From Caballeronia arationis (GTDB lineage Bacteria > Pseudomonadota > Gammaproteobacteria > Burkholderiales > Burkholderiaceae), in NCBI RefSeq assembly GCF_001544975.2, contig NZ_FCOG02000064.1:1-36811 (forward strand): a DNA stretch of 36,811 bases, written 5' to 3'. Positions 25,711 to 34,155 of this stretch are shown piece by piece. Below the pieces are notes generated by a model. The model was not told the DNA's origin. It saw only the letters and a program-made list of their open reading frames with translations, and did not search any database. The position numbers were made by a program, and so were the translations under genes. Within the stretch, counting starts at the first letter, position 1. Each line of letters begins with the position of its first letter.

Positions 25711-27219
25711 TTAGAAAGCGCCCCGTGCATCCAGCTTCGAAGCCGGACCACGCGCCACGAATTGCCCCGCACGCTCGCCGGTCACCGCCCGCTCGCTGTA
25801 CGACAGAACCCCGTTCACCCACACCGCATCGATGCCGTCCGCCGGCTGCTGCGGGTCCGCGAAAGTCGCGGCATCGCGGACCTTTTCGGCGTCGAACATC
25901 ACCAGATCGGCGTGATAGCCGACCTTCAGCTCGCCGCGCTCCGCCAGCCCGAATCGCCGCGCCGACAGACTCGTCATCTTGCGCACGGCTTCCTCCAGCG
26001 AGATCAGCGACGTGTCGCGCGCGTAATGCCCGAGCACGCGCGGGAACGCGCCCCACAGCCGCGGATGCGGTAGCGGATCGTTCGGCAGGCCGTCGGAGCC
26101 GACCATCGTCGCGGGATGCGAGAGGATGCGCCGCACGTCGTCCTCCGACATGTTGTGATACACCGCGCCCGCCGGCTGCAGGCGCTTGCCGGCCTCCTGC
26201 TGGCTTACATCCCATTCGGCGGCGATGTCCTTGATGAGCTTGCCCGCCATTTCGGGATGCGGCTCCGACCAGGTGATCGTGATGTCGATGTCGCCGGTCA
26301 CCTGCTTCAGGTCGAGCGTCGACGAACTACGGTTGTACGGATAGCAGTCGCAGCCGACCGGCTGGCCGTCGCGCGTATTGTCGAGCGACTTCAGCACCTC
26401 GACGCTGCGTCCCCAGTTCGACGGCCCCGCGCACTTCAGATGCGAAATCACGACCGGCACGCGCGCATGGCGACCGACCTGATACGCCTCGTTCATCGCG
26501 TCGAGAATCGCGTCGAACTCTGTGCGCATGTGGGTCGTGTAGAGCGCGCCCGCACGTCCGAGCGGCTCGGCCAGCGCCTTCACCTCTTCGGGCGGCGCGC
26601 TGAACGCCGAGCCGTACGCGAGCCCGCTGCTCAATCCGAGCGCGCCATTGTCGAGTGCTTCTTCGAGCTGGGCCTGCATCGCCCCGATTTCCGCCGCCGT
26701 GGCGGCGCGGTCGAGCCGGTCCATGTGATTGTTGCGCAGCGCCGTATGCCCGATCAGCGCGCCGACATTCACCGCGGGCCGCGCCTCATTGACCGCGTCT
26801 ACATAGGACGCGAAGGTCGGATAGAGGAACGCGCCTGCATCGCCGAGCAGGTTCATCGGGTCGGGCGGATCGCCGTTGAGCGTCACCGGCGACACGCTGA
26901 TCCCGCAATTGCCGACGATCACCGTCGTCACGCCCTGCGTGAGCTTCGGAAGCATCTGCGGCGAGCGGATCACGTGGGTGTCGTCGTGCGTGTGAACGTC
27001 GATGAAACCCGGCGCGAGCACGCGCCCCGCCGCTTCCACGACTTCATCCGCCTTCCAGCCGGCGAGGCCGCCCGGCGCAGTGATCGCGACGATCCGGCCG
27101 TCGCGCAATGCGACGTCGCGTTCGGCCGCGGGCGCGCCCGTGCCATCGATCACGCGTGCGCCGACGATCAGCGTGTCGGCTTTGTCCGTTTCGGGCTGCG
27201 GCTGAGATTGCGGTTCCAT
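25711..27219 (-). CDS. N-acyl-D-amino-acid deacylase (D-aminoacylase)
   Basis: A 502-residue amidohydrolase that removes the acyl group from N-acyl-D-amino acids. The metal site begins with GFIDVHTHDD (His76, His78), with bridging Cys105 in VGNCGISVSP as in characterised D-aminoacylases. Later metal ligands are expected in GHTALR and VISHLKCAG, and the C-terminal GELKVGYHADLVMFD segment is the beta-sandwich return. The ATG at 27219 is chosen for the GGGAG site about 7 bp upstream; longer open frame runs into the RpiR gene. It starts 1 bp after the RpiR gene ends and is followed by RidA. Confidence 0.93.
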   Translation of the reverse strand: MEPQSQPQPETDKADTLIVGARVIDGTGAPAAERDVALRDGRIVAITAPGGLAGWKADEVVEAAGRVLAPGFIDVHTHDDTHVIRSPQMLPKLTQGVTTVIVGNCGISVSPVTLNGDPPDPMNLLGDAGAFLYPTFASYVDAVNEARPAVNVGALIGHTALRNNHMDRLDRAATAAEIGAMQAQLEEALDNGALGLSSGLAYGSAFSAPPEEVKALAEPLGRAGALYTTHMRTEFDAILDAMNEAYQVGRHARVPVVISHLKCAGPSNWGRSVEVLKSLDNTRDGQPVGCDCYPYNRSSSTLDLKQVTGDIDITITWSEPHPEMAGKLIKDIAAEWDVSQQEAGKRLQPAGAVYHNMSEDDVRRILSHPATMVGSDGLPNDPLPHPRLWGAFPRVLGHYARDTSLISLEEAVRKMTSLSARRFGLAERGELKVGYHADLVMFDAEKVRDAATFADPQQPADGIDAVWVNGVLSYSERAVTGERAGQFVARGPASKLDARGAF

Positions 27220-27220
27220 G

Positions 27221-28108
27221 TCAGTCTCCCAGAGGTTGGCGCTCGCCGCCGCCGCGATGCGCATCGAGCGCGTGCTTCATGCGGCGCAGCAGTTCGCGGC
27301 TGTGGCTCGCCTGCTTGACGGCCAGTTCGGTGACGAGCAGGTCGAGCGCCATCATCATCGCGTAACGCGACGACGACGGCTTGTAGATAAAATCCGTTTC
27401 GATCGCGATGATCGGAATCAGCCAGTCGGCGAGTTGCGCGAGCGGCGAAGCCGGCGCGGTCAGCGCGATCACGCGGGCGCCATATTCGCGCGCGAGCTGG
27501 CAGCTTTCGACCATCTCCGGCGTCTGTCCCGTCACCGACAATGCCACGACGACGTGCTCCTTCGACAACGTCGCGGCCACCATGCGCTGCAGCAAGCCAT
27601 CCTGATACGACGCGACCGGCCGGCCGAGCCGCACGAGCCTGAAGCGCATCTCGTCGGAAAGCGCGGTCGAGCCGCCGCCCATCCCGAATACGTAGATCAT
27701 CGCGGCTCCCGCCAGCGCGTCGGCGGCCGCCTCGATCGGCGCGCCGCGCAGCGCGCCCTGGTTGTGCGCGAGCGTGGTCTGCACTTCCTCGAAGATGCGC
27801 GTTGCGAGGGAATCCGGCAAGTCGTCGGGCTCGCGCTTCAAGAACCGCTGGCCGACCGCCGCCGCCTGTGCGAGCCGAAGCTTCAGCTCGCGCACGTCGT
27901 CGCAGCCGACCGCCTTCGCGAAACGCGTCACCGTCGCGATGCTCACCTCGGCCTTTTCCGCGAGCGCGCCGATGCTCGCGCGCGATGCGCCGGTGAGATC
28001 GTCGAGGATCAGCGCCGCCACCTTGCGCTCCGCCGAGCGCAGTTCGGGCGCGCGCTCGGCGATCCGGGCGACGATGTCGAAACCGAGCGTTTCAGAGGAA
28101 GCATTCAT
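27221..28108 (-). CDS. RpiR/MurR-family transcriptional regulator
   Basis: A 295-residue regulator with an N-terminal HTH_6 domain (about 1-80; ASIGALAEKAEVSIATVTRF at 44-63) and a SIS domain (about 125-260; VFGMGGGSTALSDEM, VVALSVTGQTPEMVE). SIS domains usually sense sugar phosphates, but RpiR-like regulators also control other catabolic genes. It heads the D-aminoacylase/RidA operon and faces the divergent deaminase gene across 144 bp, so it probably controls both directions. The ligand is unknown and could be an N-acyl or free D-amino acid. Confidence 0.92.
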   Translation of the reverse strand: MNASSETLGFDIVARIAERAPELRSAERKVAALILDDLTGASRASIGALAEKAEVSIATVTRFAKAVGCDDVRELKLRLAQAAAVGQRFLKREPDDLPDSLATRIFEEVQTTLAHNQGALRGAPIEAAADALAGAAMIYVFGMGGGSTALSDEMRFRLVRLGRPVASYQDGLLQRMVAATLSKEHVVVALSVTGQTPEMVESCQLAREYGARVIALTAPASPLAQLADWLIPIIAIETDFIYKPSSSRYAMMMALDLLVTELAVKQASHSRELLRRMKHALDAHRGGGERQPLGD

Positions 28109-28136
28109 CTAGGCGAAAACCCGAGTTGAGCCGTCT

Positions 28137-28180
28137 TGGTACTAAATAACAATTTATCACGCATCGTACTTTCGGTACCA
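28137..28180. promoter_or_regulatory. Candidate RpiR operator region in the divergent promoter
   Basis: TGGTAC (28137-28142) and GTACCA (28175-28180) are inverted, with a 32-bp AT-rich spacer. A further GTAC at 28166-28169 forms a second small palindrome with GTAC at 28175-28178. The site lies between the divergent RpiR and deaminase starts. Assignment to RpiR is inferred from position. Confidence 0.4.
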
Positions 28181-28252
28181 TGTGGACGTCAACCTTGGCG
28201 CCAGTTAAGTATCGACAGAACTCTATTTAAACGGACGATGGAGTAGCAGGAC

Positions 28253-29527
28253 ATGAAAGTTACAAACTATCAGAACGCGACAATCGACCCGTTCGGCAAG
28301 GGTGTCGGCATGGTGCCGGGCACGGGCATCAATCTCGGCGACGCGGGACGTCTCGACTGGAATCTGCTGGAAGAAGACGTAAGCCTGCCGGCCGCCGTGC
28401 TGTACGCGGACCGCATCGAGCACAACCTGAAGTGGATGCAGGCGTTCGTCGCCGAATACGGCGTGAAGCTCGCGCCGCACGGCAAGACGACCATGGCGCC
28501 GCAACTGTTCCGTCGCCAGCTCGAAGCCGGCGCGTGGGGCATCACGCTCGCGACCGCGCATCAGGTGCGCGCGGCGTACCGCGGCGGCGTGCATCGCGTG
28601 CTGCTCGCGAACCAGCTCGTCGGCAAACGCAACATGGGCATGATCGCGGAACTGCTGACCGATCCGAATTTCGAATTCTTCTGTCTGGTCGATTCAGCGG
28701 ACGGCGTCGATCAATTGGGCGAGTTTTTCAGCAGCGTGAAGAAGCCGTTGAACGTGCTGATCGAACTCGGCGTGCCGGGCGGACGCACCGGCGTGCGCGA
28801 CGAAGCGCAGCGGGAAGCTGTGCTCGCCGCCATCGCGCGCTGGCCGGACACGATTCGTCTCGCTGGCGTGGAACTGTACGAAGGCGTGCTTCAGGACGAA
28901 TCGAAGGTGCGCGAATTCCTCCAGGACGCGGTGGCGATCACGCGCTCGCTGGTGTCGGCGGGCAAGATCACGCGCAAGCCGGCGATTCTGTCGGGCGCCG
29001 GATCGGCGTGGTACGACGTCGTCGCCGACGAATTCGCGAAGGCGAACAGCGACGTGATCGAAGTCGTGCTGCGGCCCGGCTGCTATCTGACGCACGATGT
29101 CGGCATCTACAAGAAAGCGCAGAACGAGATATTCGCGCGCAACCCGATCGCGAAGAAAATGGGGCAGGGATTGAAGCCGGCGCTGCAACTGTGGGCGTAT
29201 GTGCAGTCGATTCCGGAGCCGGATCGCGCGATCATCGGCCTCGGCAAGCGCGATTCCGCGTTCGATGCCGGCATGCCGGAGCCGGCGCGGCACTATCGGC
29301 CGGGCAACGACGCGCCGCGCGACGTCACCCCCGACGACGGCTGGGAAATCTTCGGCCTGATGGACCAGCATGCGTACCTGCGCATCAAACCAGGCGACGA
29401 CGTGAAGGTCGGCGACATGATCGCGTTCGACATCTCACACCCGTGCCTGACCTTCGACAAGTGGCGCCAGGTGCTCGTCGTCGATCCGAAGTTCCGTGTG
29501 ACCGAAGTGATCGAGACGTTTTTCTAG
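28253..29527 (+). CDS. PLP-dependent amino acid deaminase (D-serine dehydratase-like, DSD family)
   Basis: A 424-residue fold-type III PLP enzyme of the alanine racemase N-domain / D-serine dehydratase-like family. PLP should bind Lys78 in KLAPHGKTTMAPQ. The C-terminal domain has SHPCLTF with His396 and Cys398, matching the zinc-binding His/Cys pair of eukaryotic-type D-serine dehydratase. It probably deaminates D-serine, D-threonine or a related D-amino acid to a 2-oxo acid and ammonia; a D-threonine aldolase-like activity is an alternative. It is divergent from RpiR/D-aminoacylase/RidA. Its TAG stop overlaps the TAG of the convergent MarR gene. Confidence 0.88.
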   Translation: MKVTNYQNATIDPFGKGVGMVPGTGINLGDAGRLDWNLLEEDVSLPAAVLYADRIEHNLKWMQAFVAEYGVKLAPHGKTTMAPQLFRRQLEAGAWGITLATAHQVRAAYRGGVHRVLLANQLVGKRNMGMIAELLTDPNFEFFCLVDSADGVDQLGEFFSSVKKPLNVLIELGVPGGRTGVRDEAQREAVLAAIARWPDTIRLAGVELYEGVLQDESKVREFLQDAVAITRSLVSAGKITRKPAILSGAGSAWYDVVADEFAKANSDVIEVVLRPGCYLTHDVGIYKKAQNEIFARNPIAKKMGQGLKPALQLWAYVQSIPEPDRAIIGLGKRDSAFDAGMPEPARHYRPGNDAPRDVTPDDGWEIFGLMDQHAYLRIKPGDDVKVGDMIAFDISHPCLTFDKWRQVLVVDPKFRVTEVIETFF

Positions 29528-29982
29528 ACGTCGTCGCCGGTGGCGGCGTTCGACGCCGTCACCGTCTGGATGCGCTGCTCCAGCATGCGCAGCGCGTCCG
29601 AAAGCGCGGCGATGGCGTCGTCGGGAAGCGACGCCATCGTGTCGTGCAGGAACGCGTTCCTGCGCGGCAGACCGGCTTCGACGGCGGCGCGGCCGTCGTC
29701 GGTCAGCACGACGTTGGAAATGCGGTTGTCGCGCGGATCGACGCTGCGCGTGATCCAGCCGAGCGCCTCGAGCGCCTTCAACTGACGCGTGAGCGCACCC
29801 GGATCGACGCGCAACTGCTCCACCAGCTTTTTCTGCGACAACACGCCCGCATGCTCGTGCAGCGCGCGCAGGATGCGCCAGCGCGGCATCGGCTGCCCGA
29901 CCTGCGATTCGAATGCCGACATGAACGCCCGGTACGTGCGCCCGAACTGTTGAACGACGGCAATGCGGTCCTGTTCTTCCAT
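29524..29982 (-). CDS. MarR-family transcriptional regulator
   Basis: A 152-residue winged-helix MarR protein. WRILRALHEHAGVLSQKKLV is followed by DPGALTRQLKALEALGWI (the recognition helix) and RSVDPRDNRISNVVLT (the wing), all within about 33-95. The ATG at 29982 is preferred because GGAAGAA lies 8 bp upstream; an alternative ATG at 30006 would overlap the MFS stop as ATGA but has no Shine-Dalgarno sequence. It is the second gene of an operon with a drug-efflux-type transporter and probably represses that operon through the palindrome upstream of the transporter. Its stop codon shares the CTAG with the convergent deaminase gene. Confidence 0.92.
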   Translation of the reverse strand: MEEQDRIAVVQQFGRTYRAFMSAFESQVGQPMPRWRILRALHEHAGVLSQKKLVEQLRVDPGALTRQLKALEALGWITRSVDPRDNRISNVVLTDDGRAAVEAGLPRRNAFLHDTMASLPDDAIAALSDALRMLEQRIQTVTASNAATGDDV

Positions 29983-30002
29983 GCTCGTTTCTTCCAGCAA
30001 GA

Positions 30003-31598
30003 TCATTCGGCTGCAACCGTCGGTTCGACGGGGCCCTTGAGGCGCACCGGCGGCACGCGGCGCGACTGCCACAGCGAGATCACCGCGACGACCGCCGCGA
30101 GCGCGAGTCCGATGTGAATCGCGGCGACGAGCGCCTCGCGCGCCGCTTCGAGCAGCAGCGCGCCGTTGTGTCCGGCGGCGGTGAGCTGCGCGAGAAGCGT
30201 GTCCTGCGCCTCGCGATTGATCAGGATCTGCGGATCGGCGAGTTCGGCAAGCCAGTGCGTCGCGTGATCCTTTTCCAGCGCAAGCTGCACGCCGCTCGCG
30301 TAGAGATGCGACACGAGCGTCCCGGTCAGCGCCGTGCCGATCATTCCGCCGATCATGCGCAGGGATTGAAGCAGCGCCGTGGCGATGCCGAGATGCTGGC
30401 GGCCCGCCGTCTGCTGCGCGAAGACGGTCAGGTTCGGCATCACGAAGCCGAGGCCGAGACCGCCGATCAGCATGAACGTCATCAGGACCGGACGCGGCAT
30501 CGCGCGCGTCGCGACCACGGTGCCGAGACACGCGATCACGAGCAGCCCGAAGCCGACGTAGAGCATCGCGTTCGGATTCTTCACACGCGTCACGATGCGC
30601 CCGTTCGCGATACTGCCGATCGTGATGAACACGACGAGCGGCGTAATCATCAGCCCTGCGTCCTTCGGCGACATCCCGAAGCCGCCCTGGAACAGGAGCG
30701 GCGCATAGAACAGCAGCGAGAACATCGTGAACCCGCCGAGAATCCCGAGCGTGAAGAGCGCCGCGAGACTCTTGTTGCGGAACATGTCGATCGGAAGGAT
30801 CGCATAGGTGCAGCGCTTCTCCCACATCCACAGCGCGACCGCGCTCGCGACGCTCACCGCGATCAGCGCGGCCGTCTCCGGGGTCAGTCCGTGTTTCGGC
30901 ACGGTTTCGACAAAAAGTTGCAGCGAGCCCAGCGCGACCGCGATCAGCGCGGCGCCGGGCCAGTCGAGCCGCATCTTGCCTTCGTGCGCGACGTGTCGCA
31001 GATGCGGCAGATATCGCCAGACGAAAAACAGCGACACCGCGCCGACGGGCAGGTTCACATAGAACACCGAGCGCCAGCCGTAGTATTCGGTGAGAAAGCC
31101 GCCGAGCGACGGCCCGACCGCATTCGCGATGCCGAACGCCGAACTCATCAGCACCTGCCAGCGCAGGCGCACGACGTTGTCGGGAAACAGGTCCGCGATG
31201 CAGGCGAACGCGGTGCCGACCAGCATGCCGCCGCCGATCCCCTGCAAACCGCGCGCGAGCACGAGGAACATCATGCTGTTCGCGAGCCCGCACAGCACCG
31301 ACGCCACGGTAAACACCACGATCGACGCGATCACGAACGGTTTGCGTCCGTAGTAATCGCCAAGCCGGCCGAAAATCGGTACCGTGATGACGGACGTGAG
31401 CAGATAAGACGTGGCGACCCACGCGTACAGGTCGAAGCCCTTGAGTTCGGCGACGATCGTGGGAAGCGCAGTGCCGACGACGGTCTGGTCGAGCGCGACC
31501 AGCATGGTCACGAACGATATGCCGAGCATCGCCATCAGCGATTCGCGAAACGGGAGAACCTGGGAACTGGAATGTTGCGCGGCTGTATGAACGGCCAT
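30003..31598 (-). CDS. DHA2-family MFS multidrug efflux transporter
   Basis: A 531-residue inner-membrane transporter of the 14-helix DHA2 (EmrB/QacA) type. The N-terminal part has LDQTVVGTALPTIV in the first helix and GRLGDYYGRKP, the MFS motif A loop. LARGLQGIGGGML corresponds to motif B/C regions. It should export drugs or other toxic compounds with proton antiport; substrates are not predictable. The C-terminal region has an extended segment between the last two helices, common in this group. It is transcribed ahead of a MarR regulator, 20 bp or less apart, and carries a 12-bp palindrome directly upstream. Confidence 0.95.
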   Translation of the reverse strand: MAVHTAAQHSSSQVLPFRESLMAMLGISFVTMLVALDQTVVGTALPTIVAELKGFDLYAWVATSYLLTSVITVPIFGRLGDYYGRKPFVIASIVVFTVASVLCGLANSMMFLVLARGLQGIGGGMLVGTAFACIADLFPDNVVRLRWQVLMSSAFGIANAVGPSLGGFLTEYYGWRSVFYVNLPVGAVSLFFVWRYLPHLRHVAHEGKMRLDWPGAALIAVALGSLQLFVETVPKHGLTPETAALIAVSVASAVALWMWEKRCTYAILPIDMFRNKSLAALFTLGILGGFTMFSLLFYAPLLFQGGFGMSPKDAGLMITPLVVFITIGSIANGRIVTRVKNPNAMLYVGFGLLVIACLGTVVATRAMPRPVLMTFMLIGGLGLGFVMPNLTVFAQQTAGRQHLGIATALLQSLRMIGGMIGTALTGTLVSHLYASGVQLALEKDHATHWLAELADPQILINREAQDTLLAQLTAAGHNGALLLEAAREALVAAIHIGLALAAVVAVISLWQSRRVPPVRLKGPVEPTVAAE

Positions 31599-31615
31599 TT
31601 TTGATACCGCAATGA

Positions 31616-31627
31616 TTGACTAGTCAA
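31616..31627. promoter_or_regulatory. Candidate MarR operator palindrome
   Basis: TTGACTAGTCAA is a perfect 12-bp palindrome lying 17 bp upstream of the transporter ATG. Its form and position suit a MarR dimer that autoregulates the transporter-marR operon. Confidence 0.65.
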
Positions 31628-31704
31628 CGGAAATCGAATCTTAGCATGTGAAAGCGCTCTAATCTGTTCCACGATGCACTCTTTCACTATTTCAAGAAGC
31701 CAAA

Positions 31705-32553
31705 ATGGAACCCACGCCGATCGCCACCACGCCCCTTTCCTCCGACGATCTCGAGTCGCTTCGGCGCGCGAAAGAGGCGCTCGAAAGCCCGTCGCTGACG
31801 ATGAAGCTCGCGAGCGTCGTCGGCGCGCCGATCGAAAAACTGATGGGGAAGATGCCGGAGGTCGCGCAGGAGAAGGTCGACGAAGCCACGCAGGTCGCAC
31901 TCCGGAAATGTCTGCAGCTTGCACTGCGCACGCTCGGCAAGACGGGGCCGCACGACTCGCTGATGGCGCCGCCGCCCGACAAGCCGCACAACCTGATGCA
32001 CAAACTGGCAGTCGCGACGACCGGCGCCGCGGGTGGCGCGTTCGGGCTTTTCGCGCTGCCGGTCGAACTGCCGGTCACAACGACGCTGATGTTTCGCTCG
32101 ATCTGCGACATCGCGCGCAGCGAAGGCGAGGACATCCATCGCATCGACACGCAACTGCAATGCATGATGGTGCTCGGCATGGGCGGGCCGACCAAAAGCG
32201 ACGACAACGCCGACATCGGCTATTTCATCGTGCGCGGCGCGCTGGCGCAGTCGGTTTCGCGCGCGACGAACGAAATCGCCGCGAAGGGGCTGAGCAGCCA
32301 CGGATCGACGGCGCTCATCAAGTTCCTGCATACGATCGCGTCGCGCTTTTCGGTACAGGTCAGCGAACAGGTCGCGGCCAAGTCGATCCCGGCGATCGGC
32401 GCGGTGCTCGGCGCGATGGTGAACACCGTCTTCATCGATCACTTCCAGCAGATGGCGCACGGACACTTCGCCGTGCGCCGGCTCGAACGACAGTACGGCC
32501 AACTGGCCGTCGAGCGCGCGTATCAGACGATCGACGTTTCAGGCAGCCGGTAA
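31705..32553 (+). CDS. EcsC family protein
   Basis: A 282-residue protein of the EcsC family (PF12787). A Gly/Ala-rich hydrophobic stretch at about 106-130 (TGAAGGAFGLFALPVELPVT) is the family core and may associate with the membrane. A second Gly/Ala segment is at about 228-245 (SIPAIGAVLGAMVNTVF). The EcsC function is unknown; in Bacillus it is encoded with an ABC transporter, but none is near here. It is transcribed divergently from the MFS transporter, and its 3' end overlaps the convergent esterase gene by 31 bp. No strong Shine-Dalgarno sequence precedes the ATG. Confidence 0.9.
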   Translation: MEPTPIATTPLSSDDLESLRRAKEALESPSLTMKLASVVGAPIEKLMGKMPEVAQEKVDEATQVALRKCLQLALRTLGKTGPHDSLMAPPPDKPHNLMHKLAVATTGAAGGAFGLFALPVELPVTTTLMFRSICDIARSEGEDIHRIDTQLQCMMVLGMGGPTKSDDNADIGYFIVRGALAQSVSRATNEIAAKGLSSHGSTALIKFLHTIASRFSVQVSEQVAAKSIPAIGAVLGAMVNTVFIDHFQQMAHGHFAVRRLERQYGQLAVERAYQTIDVSGSR

Positions 32554-33473
32554 GGTGCCTTGCCACTCGTCGTTTCGCGGATGAAGTCCGCCGCGCGGAC
32601 GAGCGCCCGGTTGGCCTCGGGCATGAAGGGAGCGCAAAGCTGGAAGCAGTGCGGCACGTTCCGCCAGACTTCGAGATCGACGATCACGCCGGCAGCGCGC
32701 GCTTTCTCCGCGACGCGGACGGAATCGTCCAGCAGCACTTCGGTTTCGCCGGCCTGGATCAGGAGCGGCGGAAGATCGTCGAAACGGCCATATAGCGGCG
32801 AGGCACAGGGATTTTTCGGATCGGCATCGCCCAAGTACACCTTCGCCGCGCGCCCGAGGGCCGCGCCGTGGAACATCGGATCGCGGCCGTCGTTGGTCAC
32901 GATCGATGCGCCCGTCGACGCGAGGTCCGTCCACGGCGAAAACAGCACCGCGCAGGCGGGCAGCCGGTCGGAAGCGTCGCGCAACGCCAGGAGCATCGCG
33001 AGCGCGAGGCCGCCGCCGGCCGAATCGCCGGCGACCGCGATCGACTGAGCGGGAACGCCGTCGGCGAGCAGACGGCGGTAGGCGGCGACGGCATCGTCGA
33101 GCGCGCACGGGAAACGGTGCTCCGGAGCGAGCCGATAGTCGAGGGAGAACGTGCGCGCGCGTGCGAGCGTGGAAAGCGGGAAGACCACCGACCGATGGCT
33201 GCGCGGCGAACAGAAGTAATAGCCGCCACCGTGCAGATACAGAATGGTCGCTTGCCGCGCGGCAGCGCTATTCGGCGTAAGCCACTCTCCGCGCAGGGGA
33301 CCGTCGGCGGCGCCGTAGTGCTCCGTCAGGCGCCAGCCGGCTGGCACTTTCGGCGCCCAGACGCGTTGTGCCGCGTACGCCCGCGCCCGCGCAACGTCGA
33401 TCACCGGTTTCGCCGTCTCCGGCCGCAATCGGCGACGCACGATCCAGCATGCCAGCGCGCTTTGCCAGCTCAT
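32523..33473 (-). CDS. Alpha/beta hydrolase, hormone-sensitive lipase (HSL) family
   Basis: A 316-residue esterase. HGGG (81-84) forms the oxyanion hole and GDSAGG (149-154) holds the nucleophile Ser151, as in HSL-type bacterial esterases. The likely histidine is His275 in NVPHCFQL. The acid is probably in ETEVLLDD (243-250); the position usually occupied by Asp appears to be Glu245, which occurs in some subgroups. No clear signal peptide is present, so it is probably cytosolic. Typical substrates are short-chain acyl esters. It lies 48 bp after the CHRD gene on the same strand, and its 3' end overlaps ecsC-like coding sequence. Confidence 0.92.
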   Translation of the reverse strand: MSWQSALACWIVRRRLRPETAKPVIDVARARAYAAQRVWAPKVPAGWRLTEHYGAADGPLRGEWLTPNSAAARQATILYLHGGGYYFCSPRSHRSVVFPLSTLARARTFSLDYRLAPEHRFPCALDDAVAAYRRLLADGVPAQSIAVAGDSAGGGLALAMLLALRDASDRLPACAVLFSPWTDLASTGASIVTNDGRDPMFHGAALGRAAKVYLGDADPKNPCASPLYGRFDDLPPLLIQAGETEVLLDDSVRVAEKARAAGVIVDLEVWRNVPHCFQLCAPFMPEANRALVRAADFIRETTSGKAPYRLPETSIV

Positions 33474-33521
33474 TCAGAACGCTCCCCGTCTTTTTGCACG
33501 TGCGTCGGCACCGATGCCGCG

Positions 33522-33968
33522 TCAGTTTGCGGGTACGACCTGTCCGCGAATTTCGCCCGATGGATTCTCGGCAGTATGGATGTTGAAGTACCACTGGCCG
33601 GCCATCAGATCCGTGATTTGCTGGTCGGTAAGCGTGGCCTTCCCCTTCATCGGGCTCGCGAGCGCGTTCTTGTCGACCGCTACCTGAGGCTTGGCGTTCT
33701 GACCCACGGGCGCGGGTCCGTGGAAATGCGCCATCGTGACCGGGCCGGAGAGTTCGTCGTAGCTGGCCGTCCACGTCAGCGTTTTGGCGGTGGTATCGAA
33801 CTGCGCGTCGACGACGCCATGTCCCTTGCTCACGCGCGGCGGCACTTCGGCCGAGGGTTGCAGGTTCGCTTTCAGCGCGACCGTGTCGGCAAGCACGGCC
33901 GTGGATGTCGAGAGCGACAACGCCAAGGCGATCGCCAAGCCGAAATGCGTCCTGAATGTCGGTTTCAT
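33522..33968 (-). CDS. Secreted CHRD-domain protein
   Basis: A 148-residue protein with a clear signal peptide (1-27, cleavage likely at VLA before DTVAL) followed by one CHRD domain. The domain shows AHFHGPAPVGQNA (about 80-92) and WYFNIHTAENPSGEIRGQVVP (about 125-145), which are CHRD signature blocks. The domain was named from chordin; its bacterial function is not known, though it is often found in exported proteins. An AGGAG site precedes the ATG, which settles the start against a longer open frame. It lies upstream of the esterase gene. Confidence 0.92.
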   Translation of the reverse strand: MKPTFRTHFGLAIALALSLSTSTAVLADTVALKANLQPSAEVPPRVSKGHGVVDAQFDTTAKTLTWTASYDELSGPVTMAHFHGPAPVGQNAKPQVAVDKNALASPMKGKATLTDQQITDLMAGQWYFNIHTAENPSGEIRGQVVPAN

Positions 33969-34091
33969 GCTTGTTCTCCTGACAGCGAATGGGCCGCATG
34001 GAGGGTGAAGCACGCGGCCTTGGTTTGCATGGTAGAGCATTTGGGGCTGCATCGGCCGATTGCCGCAGGATTACGCATTGTCGACCGCCGC

Positions 34092-34127
34092 AACGTAAAA
34101 AGGCGCCTTGCGGCGCCTGTTTACGTT
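34092..34127 (-). terminator. Intrinsic terminator after the porin gene
   Basis: A 16-bp stem with one mismatch (34092-34107 with 34112-34127) around a TTGC loop. On the minus strand the 3' arm contains TTTTT within TTTTTACGTT. It lies about 30 bp after the porin stop. Confidence 0.8.
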
Positions 34128-34155
34128 CTCGCTACTGCTTACAACTCAGACCGCT

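Noticed and set aside
30114..31604. Long plus-strand open frame antisense to the MFS transporter
   Set aside because: Composition dominated by Arg, Asp, Glu and His, with no fold signature; explained by the complementary strand of a membrane protein gene.
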